A DNA stretch of 12,729 nt from Verrucomicrobiota bacterium (lineage in GTDB: Bacteria; Verrucomicrobiota; Verrucomicrobiia; Opitutales; Coraliomargaritaceae), in NCBI GenBank assembly GCA_027620575.1, contig JAQCDT010000021.1, forward strand, positions 1-12,729. The letters are read 5' to 3'. Numbering within the stretch: position 1 is the stretch's first letter; each line of letters opens with the position of its first letter. Below are positions 1 through 7,531 of the stretch, in pieces. Position numbers and translations under genes: made by a program. The notes under the pieces were generated by a model. It was given only the letters and a program-made list of their open reading frames with translations. It had not been told where the DNA came from and did no database searches.

Positions 1-153
1 GAATTTTTGTTCAATTCAGATAAAGAACATGCCTCGTCTCTGGAAGAATTACCTAACCTACTTTTTCAATGCGAAGAACCTCTAACTAATCCATTAGGGA
101 AAATTATATTTTTCGAACTGAATTGGAACGATATAGAGAAAAAAATTAACTAA
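1..153 (+). CDS. 3' end of an unrecognised protein (partial)
   Basis: Frame 1 is open from the window edge to a TAA at 151-153, giving the last 50 residues of a protein whose start lies outside the window. The tail is acidic and aromatic-rich (it ends near FFELNWNDIEKKIN), with no membrane segment or motif that I can place in a family. Its stop codon directly abuts the stop codon (TGA, complement of 154-156) of the convergent M23 peptidase gene. That tight junction fits the rest of the window and supports this being a real gene end rather than a chance frame. Function unknown. Confidence 0.6.
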   Translation, partial: EFLFNSDKEHASSLEELPNLLFQCEEPLTNPLGKIIFFELNWNDIEKKIN

Positions 154-170
154 TCAAAATAGTAATTTTT
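141..170. terminator. AT-rich hairpin over two convergent stop codons
   Basis: The left arm at 141-152 pairs with the right arm at 160-170 to give about 11 base pairs with one bulged A and a 7-base loop (153-159). Both stop codons of the convergent genes lie inside it. The right arm is T-rich on the plus strand and the left arm is T-rich on the minus strand, so it could act in both directions. It is almost entirely A/T, so hairpin strength is doubtful. Terminator function is inference. Confidence 0.4.
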
Positions 171-1149
171 CCAGATTTAAAAGAAGAACAGTTGATGGGA
201 TGATGCCTTCATCTTTTTTAATGAACAAGGCAGGCTCTACTCCAAAATCGTAATCAGGATTGTAATGCGTTAGCTGTACATCCATCCCAGGCTTTAAATT
301 TAGATCTGATTCACTCAATGCTTTCCAATTGATTGGAATACCATATCTGGCAAAAGTAATTTCCCACCCTGCAATCTGTGATTTCGATAACCCATTTGCA
401 TCTAAAAAGCTTGGATTATTCTGAATAAAAAACGGCATACCATGACTACGCACTTGAACCGCTAGAACACGAGGCAACGACTCAAGATAGGATTTAAAAT
501 CAACTGATTCGTTTTTACGAATTGACTGATAAAAATCTAATGGGTCCACACCCAACAAATTCATACCATTCCAATTCTTATGCCAATTTTTCGTTTCGTA
601 CGATTGAGATTTAAACCATGATTGAAAATCATCCGTCAGCTGTATTCCAATTTCGAAATGTAAATGGGCTCTTTTTTCAGGAATGGTATAGCCGCCTGCA
701 GTATTACCCATCCGCCCCAAGCGCGCACCTTCACTCACTAAGTGGTTTAAACGAACCTTATCATCAATTGTATCTAAATGTGCGTATAATGTATAAAAGT
801 TGAGACCGACTTCTTTATGTAATAAAACAACATAACGTCCGTAACGACTTTTACTCGAATCCTCATTAATGTGTACGACTTTTCCCGGAAGTACGGCAAA
901 GATTGAATCTAAGACTTCTTTTTTTGCATCAAATTGTATGCCGAATAAATCCAATCCTTCGTGAAATTTTGTGCCTTTGTTTCGGACCATCCCATATAAT
1001 CCAGACGATGGATTTCCTGAAACCGTCGGCTGAACAAATGCTTCTATCGGCTCACCTTTGGCAAAGGCTGGGTTCGGTGTGGGCCAAATCAATCCGTAAG
1101 AATTAAAACTGAATGCTAAAAAGAAAAAAACCGATTGAAGTAGCTTCAT
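154..1149 (-). CDS. Exported M23 (LytM-type) metallopeptidase
   Basis: A 331-residue secreted zinc metallopeptidase of the M23/LytM/DUF1311-free type that typically cuts peptide cross-bridges in peptidoglycan. Residues 1-19 form a signal peptide (K2, then a phenylalanine-rich hydrophobic core ending near NSYG). The peptidase domain spans about 55-170: H63 and D67 in FHEGLD are the first zinc ligands, YAHL gives H124, and AHLHFE gives H162 and H164, so the catalytic set is complete. Insertions break the usual compact fold around 72-84 and 126-140. Residues about 200-331 form an extra C-terminal region with no domain I recognise. The gene lies 23 bp downstream of a 168-aa gene on the same strand, so they are probably co-transcribed. 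The start ATG directly precedes a good signal peptide. Whether it cuts the wall or is a processing or activating peptidase cannot be decided here. Confidence 0.9.
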   Translation of the reverse strand: MKLLQSVFFFLAFSFNSYGLIWPTPNPAFAKGEPIEAFVQPTVSGNPSSGLYGMVRNKGTKFHEGLDLFGIQFDAKKEVLDSIFAVLPGKVVHINEDSSKSRYGRYVVLLHKEVGLNFYTLYAHLDTIDDKVRLNHLVSEGARLGRMGNTAGGYTIPEKRAHLHFEIGIQLTDDFQSWFKSQSYETKNWHKNWNGMNLLGVDPLDFYQSIRKNESVDFKSYLESLPRVLAVQVRSHGMPFFIQNNPSFLDANGLSKSQIAGWEITFARYGIPINWKALSESDLNLKPGMDVQLTHYNPDYDFGVEPALFIKKDEGIIPSTVLLLNLEKLLF

Positions 1150-1172
1150 AGTCGCAGAAATTCATTTATAGA

Positions 1173-1679
1173 TCAAAGCAAGAGATCCCCAATGATAGCT
1201 TCTACTTTTGAAACATTTTCAACATTTGGAATCACCACAGGTACGTCAAATGCTCGTTTCGTTTTAACATGAACAAAGATTTGTGAATCAGCTTCTCCAT
1301 GAATTGGTTCAGATTTAAGCACACGTTTTCTTTCCAAACTTACGGCAAATAAATATTTGAGCAGACCGAGCTCTTCTTGCTCTCCAGATGCCTCATTTGA
1401 ATCATAAAGCGAAAAAAAGAAACTTTCAGCCGAATGCTTTCTTTCCTCCTGACTGAGTGGCTTAGCTTCTTCTGAATAAACTCGTGACCATTTTCCGAGA
1501 ATGATACTTTCTTCAGCTTGTTTCCATTCTGAAGATTCTGACTCTAGTAAATCAAAGCGAATCATTTCATTATTCTTTGTATCCTTTAAGACGATACACA
1601 GAATTTGCTCTCCATCCTCAAAAGCATTTCCGGTGATGGATGAGTGCTTTCCAAAATCTTTTATTTCCCAATGAAACAT
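1173..1679 (-). CDS. Conserved protein of unknown function, 168 aa
   Basis: No signal peptide or membrane segment; probably cytoplasmic. The layout resembles a family of small hypothetical proteins that I recall from Planctomycetota and Verrucomicrobiota. It has an N-terminal W-E-I motif, a T-G-x-x-F-x-x-G-E segment (residues 16-24), an R-x-D step (41-43), a G-K-W (62-64) and a strongly basic helix YLFAVSLERKRVLK at 109-122, close to the recurrent Y-x-L-A-L-x-L-x-R-K-R-x-L-K of that family. It ends in hydrophobic leucines. The many charged residues in the middle (45-105) look like a linker. It lies directly upstream of the M23 peptidase gene and is divergent from the ApaH-like phosphatase gene. 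No function can be given. Family assignment is from memory and moderately sure; that the gene is real is well supported. Confidence 0.8.
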   Translation of the reverse strand: MFHWEIKDFGKHSSITGNAFEDGEQILCIVLKDTKNNEMIRFDLLESESSEWKQAEESIILGKWSRVYSEEAKPLSQEERKHSAESFFFSLYDSNEASGEQEELGLLKYLFAVSLERKRVLKSEPIHGEADSQIFVHVKTKRAFDVPVVIPNVENVSKVEAIIGDLLL

Positions 1680-1778
1680 GTCATAAAATGTCTTTCATGT
1701 CGCATAATTTTCAAGCTTTTACTCACTCTGATTAAAAATTTATTGCAGTAAATCCCCAATCATAACATTAAAAATACT
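1680..1778. promoter_or_regulatory. Divergent intergenic region
   Basis: These 99 bp separate the 168-aa gene (-) from the ApaH-like phosphatase gene (+), so they should hold both promoters. The region is AT-rich. A TTGCAG at 1743-1748 could be a -35 box for the phosphatase gene, but no good -10 follows at proper spacing. No RNA gene or palindrome beyond short AT-rich runs was seen. Confidence 0.4.
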
Positions 1779-2432
1779 ATGGGAAGAACCATAGCTATTG
1801 GAGATGTACACGGTTGTGCGAGAGAATTTGAGAAGTTACTCAAAAAGCTTAAACCTCAAAAGTCTGATCGGATTATACAATTAGGCGATTTAATCAATAA
1901 AGGCCCGGATAGCCATGAGGCTATTGAACTTGCTCGAGCCCATGACATACAAACCATCATGGGTAATCACGAAATGCGATTGCTTCAGGCCAAAGAAGAA
2001 AAAAACTTTAAATATCTTAACAGTTACTACCAAGAGACGATTAAGCAATTAAGCAAAAAGGATTGGAAATACTTAAAGCAACTACCCAAATTTATTTATG
2101 AAAATGCGCTGGATACGGTATTTGTTCATGGCGGATTTTGCCCCAATGAACCTTGGCATTCTCAAAGTTTAGATACTGTCACCACGGTGCAGGTGATCAC
2201 AAAAAAAGGATTACCCGAAAAACGTACCTATCGTTCAAAATCTAAATTATGGGTCAGCTATTGGAAAAATGATACCTCGGTCATTTATGGACATACTCCA
2301 AGAAGACGAATTTACAGAAAAAGAAATACCTTGTGCCTAGACACTGGGTGCGTCTATGGAGGAAAACTCACAGCTTATTTGGTCGAGGAAGACAAACTGA
2401 TCTCAGTCAAAGCAAAGCGTGCCTACTGTTAA
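1779..2432 (+). CDS. ApaH-like metallophosphoesterase (PPP family)
   Basis: A 217-residue two-metal phosphoesterase of the PPP superfamily, with all signature blocks: GDVHG at 8-12 (D9, H11), GDLINKGPDS at 36-45 (D37), GNHE at 62-65 (N63, H64), VHGG at 116-119 (H117) and YGHTP at 170-174 (H172), then the LDTGCVYGGKLTA tail at 187-199. Block two reads N-K-G where PrpA-type phosphatases have D-R-G; this, with GNHE, is closer to ApaH and ApaH-like (ALPH) phosphatases. Likely substrates are dinucleoside polyphosphates (Ap4A), polyphosphate or phosphoprotein; sequence alone does not choose. No signal peptide, so cytoplasmic. Its TAA overlaps the stop codon of the convergent cysI gene within a TTAA at 2429-2432. 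ATG 1779 starts the conserved first strand directly. Confidence 0.9.
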   Translation: MGRTIAIGDVHGCAREFEKLLKKLKPQKSDRIIQLGDLINKGPDSHEAIELARAHDIQTIMGNHEMRLLQAKEEKNFKYLNSYYQETIKQLSKKDWKYLKQLPKFIYENALDTVFVHGGFCPNEPWHSQSLDTVTTVQVITKKGLPEKRTYRSKSKLWVSYWKNDTSVIYGHTPRRRIYRKRNTLCLDTGCVYGGKLTAYLVEEDKLISVKAKRAYC

Positions 2433-4171
2433 GCCTTACCTTGGTACTGAATATCCTTTAAGTCGCTGTGGAAAGCGTTGCCTTCGTTTGTTGCGTTCAC
2501 ATAACCCGCACGAATGGTAAAATCACCAAAGCGTTCATTCGTTTGACGGTTTTTAGCATAATCAATAAAGATAGGTTTTAAAGAATCAATGATCTGCTCG
2601 TGAGTCACTGAATTTTTGTAGAGTTTATTTAAACGTTCTCCATCAAAGCCCGCACCCAAGTATAGATTATATTTACCTGGTACCTTTCCTACTAGACCAA
2701 TCTCGCCTAAGTAAGGACGGCCACAACCATTTGGACATCCTGTCGAGCGAATGACAATTGGCTCATTGAATAAGCCTAATTCTTCAAGCAATCCTTCGAT
2801 ATCTGAAACTAAAGTCGGCAAATAACGCTCAGATTCAGCGAGTGCTAAGCCACAGGTCGGAAGTGCTACACAGGCGATCTGATTTTTTCGAATCCCCGAA
2901 AATTTCTCATAGCCGTCTAGCCCATATTCTTCAATTAAAGCTTGTATCGTCGGCTTATCTTTATCGGCTATTTTTCCAATAATGATATTTTGATTAGCCG
3001 TTAAACGAAAATCTCCTTTATGAATCTTAGCAATTTCTTTGAGGCCTGTCTTAATTTTAAGCTGATCGTTATCCAATACACGACCCCCTTCAATGTAGAG
3101 TCCTACATTCCACAAGCCCTCAAAATCTTGAACCCAACCATAACGATCTCCGTTGCTTTCAAATTTATAGGCCTTTGGAGATTCCAAAGTGTACCCCAGA
3201 CGAGTTTCTAATTCTTCTAAAATTGAATCTTTGCCTCGATCTTCTACTGTGTATTTAAATCGAGCATGCGCACGATTTGTTCGATCGCCAAAATCTCTTT
3301 GTATTGAAACAATTTTCTCAGAGACATCGACTACTTGATCTGGAGTACAAAATGCGATCACATCTGCTAAACGAGGAAAGGTCTCCTCATTGCCATGTGT
3401 CATTCCCATTCCACCGCCTACAGTCACATTAAAGCCCAATAATTCATTGTTCTCAATGATGGCAATGAAGCCTAAGCAGTGGGCAAAGACATCCACATCA
3501 TTATGTGGCGGTATAGCAAAAGCTATTTTAAATTTTCTTGGAAGATAGGTCTTTCCGTAGAGAGGCTCAATTTCAGACTCTCCGTGAGACACGACTTTCT
3601 CACCATCCAACCATATTTCCGCATAAGCAGCAGTTCTTGGCTTCAAATGCGTATCCACTGCTTCTGCAATAGCTTGTACCTCTTTAAAAACACTGCTTTC
3701 TGGAGGATTCGGGTTACACATGACGTTTCGATTCACATCACCACAAGCAGCTAATGTTGTTAACAACGCATCATTCACGGTGCGAATTGTGTTTTTCAAA
3801 TTGCTTTTCAGTATGCCGTGAAGCTGTAATGCTTGGCGTGTGGTAATCTTCAATGTGTCAAATTCACAATAATTAGCTAAATCGTTTATCGCTATCCATT
3901 GCTCTGGCGTACAAATACCGCCTGGCAAGCAGATACGAGCCATAAAAGTGTAAGCCTTATCTAACTTCTTTCGCCTTCTTTCTGCTCGGTTATCACGATT
4001 ATCCTGCTGATAAATGCCGTGAAATTTAGTTAACTGCTGGTCGTCAGCCGACAAAGTACCTGTGAGTGAATCGGACAAACCTTCAAGTATCGTTCCACGA
4101 AGAAACTCACTCGCTGATTTAATCGATTCATTTTTATGCAATTTTTCCGGTGATTGACTGTCTGATATCAT
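2429..4171 (-). CDS. cysI: Assimilatory sulfite reductase, hemoprotein (beta) subunit
   Basis: This subunit carries siroheme and a 4Fe-4S cluster and reduces sulfite to sulfide with six electrons from the CysJ flavoprotein. It has 580 residues, against about 570 in Escherichia coli. The four cluster and siroheme cysteines are present: C434 and C440 in CVALPTC, and C479 and C483 in GCPNGCGRPYLGE, the same numbers as in E. coli. Anion-binding positive residues appear in MARICLPGG (R79), GDVNRNV (R148) and PRKFKIAF (K213, K215). The N-terminal part holds the usual basic segment RAERRRKKL at 62-70 before the first ferredoxin-like repeat. Unlike the common cysJI order in one operon, cysI here is divergent from cysJ across 178 bp. 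The N-terminal 20 residues are variable, so the exact start is less sure than the gene. Confidence 0.96.
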   Translation of the reverse strand: MISDSQSPEKLHKNESIKSASEFLRGTILEGLSDSLTGTLSADDQQLTKFHGIYQQDNRDNRAERRRKKLDKAYTFMARICLPGGICTPEQWIAINDLANYCEFDTLKITTRQALQLHGILKSNLKNTIRTVNDALLTTLAACGDVNRNVMCNPNPPESSVFKEVQAIAEAVDTHLKPRTAAYAEIWLDGEKVVSHGESEIEPLYGKTYLPRKFKIAFAIPPHNDVDVFAHCLGFIAIIENNELLGFNVTVGGGMGMTHGNEETFPRLADVIAFCTPDQVVDVSEKIVSIQRDFGDRTNRAHARFKYTVEDRGKDSILEELETRLGYTLESPKAYKFESNGDRYGWVQDFEGLWNVGLYIEGGRVLDNDQLKIKTGLKEIAKIHKGDFRLTANQNIIIGKIADKDKPTIQALIEEYGLDGYEKFSGIRKNQIACVALPTCGLALAESERYLPTLVSDIEGLLEELGLFNEPIVIRSTGCPNGCGRPYLGEIGLVGKVPGKYNLYLGAGFDGERLNKLYKNSVTHEQIIDSLKPIFIDYAKNRQTNERFGDFTIRAGYVNATNEGNAFHSDLKDIQYQGKA

Positions 4172-4349
4172 AAAAAGTTTTACTCAGTAAGCCTATTTTT
4201 TAAATAGTTATTTGATGCTACGACTTGACTCTAATTATTTGTTTGTCAGTTAAGAAGTAATAAAATCAAATCAAAGTCTCTAAATTAGCAAGTAATATCA
4301 CATAAAGATTTAAACAATTTTTTCACTATTAACACGATAAAAGTCTCAA
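4172..4349. promoter_or_regulatory. Shared cysI/cysJ divergent control region
   Basis: This 178-bp AT-rich spacer must contain the promoters of both sulfite reductase subunit genes. Seen in it: an 11-bp odd palindrome (TTACT-C-AGTAA) at 4180-4190 just upstream of cysI; a 6-bp inverted repeat CTATTT/AAATAG with a TTT loop at 4193-4207; a TTGACT at 4225-4230 that could be a -35 box for cysJ, with only a poor -10 at 4248-4253; and an 8-bp direct repeat AAAGTCTC at 4273-4280 and 4340-4347. None is long enough to be certain. Shared regulation of the two subunits from this region is inference from the layout. Confidence 0.5.
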
Positions 4350-6113
4350 ATGGCCAACAATTTTCCAAAGAACACACCTTTAAACCCTGCTATTTCAGAA
4401 AAACTAGCGTCTCTCTTTTCTGAGATGCAAGCCGATGAAATCAATTGGTTGCGCGAACATTTGAATTCCCTTGCCCAAAAAGTAGCGGACAAAGCTTCTG
4501 AACTATTAGTCTTATATGGAACTGAATCGGGAAATGCAGAATCCTTGGCTGAGCAAACCGTAGAAAAAGCGAATCAATTAGGCTTCAAAGCGAAAATTAG
4601 CAACATGGCTGATATTTCTTTAGCCACTTTGAAAAAGGTCGATAATTTACTCGTTATTGTCAGCACATGGGGTGAAGGCGATCCTCCTGAAAGTGCCACT
4701 GAATTTTATGAAGCCTTTATGGATGATTCTGCACCTAATTTGGATCCGATCAACTACTCGGTGCTGGCTCTTGGCGATACTAGCTACGAACATTTTTGTA
4801 AGATTGGTAAAGATTTCGATTCTCGCCTAGAAAGCTTAGGAGGCAATCGTCTGTTCGAAAGACAGGATTGTGATGTCGATTTTGATGATGATTTTGCAGC
4901 GTGGTCTGACGGTGCCCTAAAGGCATTTTCCAGCGTTCTAACCCAAGACTCTAAGGTAGAGACCGTTAGCAAACAAAACGTAACGGCAGTGAAATATTCA
5001 CGAAAAAATCCATGCCAATCGGATCTCTCAGAGCGCATCAATCTAAACGGAACGGGTTCGGCAAAAGAAACAATGCATTTGGAGTTTGATTTAAGTGGTA
5101 CGGGACTCACCTATGAGGCAGGCGACTCATTAGCGGTTCAGCCAAAAAATTCCGATCAACTAGTGAACACTTTATTGGAAACGACAAAGTTTGATCCTAG
5201 TACCTCTGTCTCAGTTAAAGATGAAACCTATAGCCTAGGCGAAGCACTGAAATCTGTACTGGATATCACCACCCTATCCATCCCTTTTTTGACTCGCTAT
5301 AATGCAATCGCTAACAATCAAGCACTGGCCGGTTTGTTAGAGGACGAAGACAAATCAAATATTCAAAATTACATCAATGGAAGAGACTTAGTTGATGTAC
5401 TCATTGATTACCCAGCAAAAGAATTAAATCCCCAAGCATTGGTCGATTTATTGAGAAAATTGCCGCCTAGATTGTATTCTATTGCTTCAAGCCAAAAAGC
5501 CCATCCAGATTCTGTTCACCTCACAGTAGCGGTAGTACGCTACGAAACTCACGGAAGAAAACGTGAGGGCGTCTGCTCATCCTTCTTAGCAGATCGACTG
5601 GATTTGGAGACAGCTGCAGATGTATTTGTGACTCCGAATAAAAACTTCAAGCTCCCTGAAAATACCGATGCTCCGATTATCATGGTGGGACCTGGAACTG
5701 GGATCGCGCCATTCAGAGCATTCATGCAAGAGCGAAAAGCCCTTGGTGCAAAAGGAAAAAATTGGCTCTTCTTTGGCGATCAACATTTTATCACAGATTT
5801 TCTCTACCAAGCGGAATGGCAAGCCTACCAAAAAGAAGGCTTACTTTCTAAAATAGATTTAGCTTTTTCTCGTGACCAAAAAGAAAAAGTGTATGTACAA
5901 GATAAGATGCTTGCTAATGCCAGTGAGCTATACGCATGGCTTGAATCAGGTGCTTACTTCTATGTCTGTGGCGATGCGAGTCGTATGGCCCACGATGTGG
6001 ATAAAGCCTTGCATCGTATAGTTCAAGAACAAGCAGGCATTTCTGAAGAGGCAGCGGTTGAATATGTTAAGGCATTGAAAGCCGAAAAACGCTACTTAAG
6101 AGACGTTTATTAA
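4350..6113 (+). CDS. cysJ: Sulfite reductase (NADPH), flavoprotein (alpha) subunit
   Basis: This diflavin reductase moves electrons from NADPH through FAD and FMN to the CysI hemoprotein. It has 587 residues (E. coli CysJ about 599). Domains in order: a short N-terminal helical segment (1-50); a flavodoxin-like FMN domain (about 52-195) with YGTESGNAE at 56-64, STWGEGDPP at 105-113 and LGDTSYEHFC at 141-150; an FAD domain with a connecting insert (about 212-430), including RLYSIASS at 374-381 and GVCSSFLAD at 407-415; and an NADPH domain (about 440-587) with VGPGTGIAPFRAF at 446-458 and YVCGDASRMA at 538-547. It ends in the family-typical aromatic D-V-Y. All cofactor motifs are intact. It is divergent from cysI and converges on the 464-aa gene 23 bp downstream. 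Confidence 0.96.
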   Translation: MANNFPKNTPLNPAISEKLASLFSEMQADEINWLREHLNSLAQKVADKASELLVLYGTESGNAESLAEQTVEKANQLGFKAKISNMADISLATLKKVDNLLVIVSTWGEGDPPESATEFYEAFMDDSAPNLDPINYSVLALGDTSYEHFCKIGKDFDSRLESLGGNRLFERQDCDVDFDDDFAAWSDGALKAFSSVLTQDSKVETVSKQNVTAVKYSRKNPCQSDLSERINLNGTGSAKETMHLEFDLSGTGLTYEAGDSLAVQPKNSDQLVNTLLETTKFDPSTSVSVKDETYSLGEALKSVLDITTLSIPFLTRYNAIANNQALAGLLEDEDKSNIQNYINGRDLVDVLIDYPAKELNPQALVDLLRKLPPRLYSIASSQKAHPDSVHLTVAVVRYETHGRKREGVCSSFLADRLDLETAADVFVTPNKNFKLPENTDAPIIMVGPGTGIAPFRAFMQERKALGAKGKNWLFFGDQHFITDFLYQAEWQAYQKEGLLSKIDLAFSRDQKEKVYVQDKMLANASELYAWLESGAYFYVCGDASRMAHDVDKALHRIVQEQAGISEEAAVEYVKALKAEKRYLRDVY

Positions 6114-6125
6114 ATCAACATGACA

Positions 6126-6142
6126 CGATAAAAACTTTATCG
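6126..6142. terminator. Hairpin between cysJ and the convergent 464-aa gene
   Basis: A perfect 7-bp inverted repeat CGATAAA-aac-TTTATCG starts 12 bases after the cysJ stop and overlaps the stop codon (complement of 6137-6139) of the opposite gene. ATTTTG follows on the plus strand. The stem has only two G-C pairs and there is no long T run, so it is a weak candidate bidirectional terminator. Confidence 0.4.
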
Positions 6143-7531
6143 ATTTTGTGAGAACTGTCGCTCGATAAATTTAAGTGCTTCTTTAGGCACCCAGTTCTTC
6201 CAGTCTGAATCTTTGTTGATAATTTGTTTCAATACCGCACGACTTGTCTTGGCCAATAATGCCGGGTCCCCAGTGCCTACCGAGCAAATTCGTTTATTGT
6301 CTTTTAAGTGGCGATAAAATAATTCCCAGCTCTCAGGTGCCTTAAAGTTATCCGCCGTCACTAATTCCCCACTCTTCAAGTTGTGCCACGGATAGACATA
6401 TAGATTCACCTTATTTTTAAATAATCGTCCGAAAGATTCAAGCATCCCACCCTCTAAACCTTCAGACCACTTTTCTTTAAATAATTCATTCAACAAACCA
6501 ATACTAAGCACAATGGCAATTGGTTGCGATGTACAATGACTTAAATAAGTGGTTAAACGGTAAAATTCTGCACTTCTTGAAATCAATACGGTTTTCCCTA
6601 AGGCTTGAATCGCATCAGCCCTATCAAGAAAATCACCATGGTCCATCGTACCATCACGCAGTAAATTATTGGTACTGATTTCGCAAATTTCAATGAGGTC
6701 TTTTGATAATTCCTCAGGTAACTCCGATTGAAAGACGCGCTTGGATTGCTCCAACATATCTAAATGCAATTTTAAGATAGGGTTGAAGCTGCCTCTTAAT
6801 AAGAGTATAGGCTTTTTATAAAAAATACCCATAGGCTGAACCACTTGACCCTTAGTATCAAAAACTGTTGCTTCTGTAAGTCCACTCTGTACGAGTTGCA
6901 AGGCACATAGGCGGTTGTCCACATATTTAAAACCTTCTTCCTCAAAACGAAGTAAATCAATCTCTACTCGACTTGAATTCAGTCCATCGACTAAAGATTC
7001 AACAAACAATTTCAAATCGTCTCTATACTTAAAGGCCGCATAAATTAAATTAACGCCAATGATGCCAAGAGCTTCCATTTGATCCCGATTATCTTTATCC
7101 AGTAAGCGTACATGGATACGGATTTCACAGGGCTTATCATTGGGCTTCAATTGATATCGAATCCCTAACCAACCATAACACTCTCCATCATCCTTATAGC
7201 CTCGTGCTCGCACTGTGTTACAAAATGCAAAAAAAGTTGTTTGTTCACCCATTGTTTTAGCGAGACGCTCTACAAGAAGATTGTACTCATATTCAAGCAT
7301 CGACTTGAGACGATCTTGAGAAACATATCGCTCAGTTTTTCCATATAAGGCATCGCTCATAATCATATCATAAGCTGAAATAGTCTTTGCCACTGTACCC
7401 GCAGAAGCGGAAACACGAAAAAACCAATTAGCGGTCTCTTGCCCTGCCCCAATTTCCGCAAATACTCCGTAGATACTCGGGTCTAAGTTTATCTCTAAAG
7501 CTTTCTCGTAAACAGATTGTCTTTTTTTCAT
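6137..7531 (-). CDS. Conserved protein with an NMN-adenylyltransferase-like motif, function unknown
   Basis: A 464-residue cytoplasmic protein (no signal peptide, no membrane segment). I recognise it as a bacterial family often labelled in databases as nicotinate/nicotinamide-nucleotide adenylyltransferase or, wrongly, as TonB-dependent receptor. Conserved blocks: AEIGAGQE at 25-32; TVAKTISAYDM at 46-56; TTFFAF at 98-103; HVRLLDKDN at 140-148; EALGIIGVNLIY at 153-164; VDNRL at 204-208; KKPILLLRGSFNP at 239-251; DFLDRADAIQALGKTVLIS at 300-318; and LEGGMLESFGRLFKN at 359-373 with YVYPW at 378-382. GSFNP-x4-H at 247-256 resembles the nucleotide-binding GSFNP-x4-H of eukaryotic-type NMN adenylyltransferases. 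A clear C-terminal ISSTxxR motif is not seen. The reaction is undemonstrated. Converges with cysJ; divergent by 28 bp from the DUF3108 gene. Confidence 0.85.
   Translation of the reverse strand: MKKRQSVYEKALEINLDPSIYGVFAEIGAGQETANWFFRVSASAGTVAKTISAYDMIMSDALYGKTERYVSQDRLKSMLEYEYNLLVERLAKTMGEQTTFFAFCNTVRARGYKDDGECYGWLGIRYQLKPNDKPCEIRIHVRLLDKDNRDQMEALGIIGVNLIYAAFKYRDDLKLFVESLVDGLNSSRVEIDLLRFEEEGFKYVDNRLCALQLVQSGLTEATVFDTKGQVVQPMGIFYKKPILLLRGSFNPILKLHLDMLEQSKRVFQSELPEELSKDLIEICEISTNNLLRDGTMDHGDFLDRADAIQALGKTVLISRSAEFYRLTTYLSHCTSQPIAIVLSIGLLNELFKEKWSEGLEGGMLESFGRLFKNKVNLYVYPWHNLKSGELVTADNFKAPESWELFYRHLKDNKRICSVGTGDPALLAKTSRAVLKQIINKDSDWKNWVPKEALKFIERQFSQNR

Noticed and set aside
618..1106. Plus-strand open frames across the M23 gene
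   Set aside because: They are antisense to the catalytic domain; no start signal or family resemblance.
3020..3754. Plus-strand open frames within cysI
   Set aside because: They are antisense to conserved parts of CysI and show no protein-like motif.
4784..5856. Open frames overlapping cysJ in other frames
   Set aside because: They coincide with the flavodoxin and NADPH domains of CysJ and have no recognisable features.
6137..7531. TonB-dependent receptor annotation for the 464-aa protein
   Set aside because: There is no signal peptide, TonB box, plug domain or beta-barrel pattern; the label used for some homologues is not supported.
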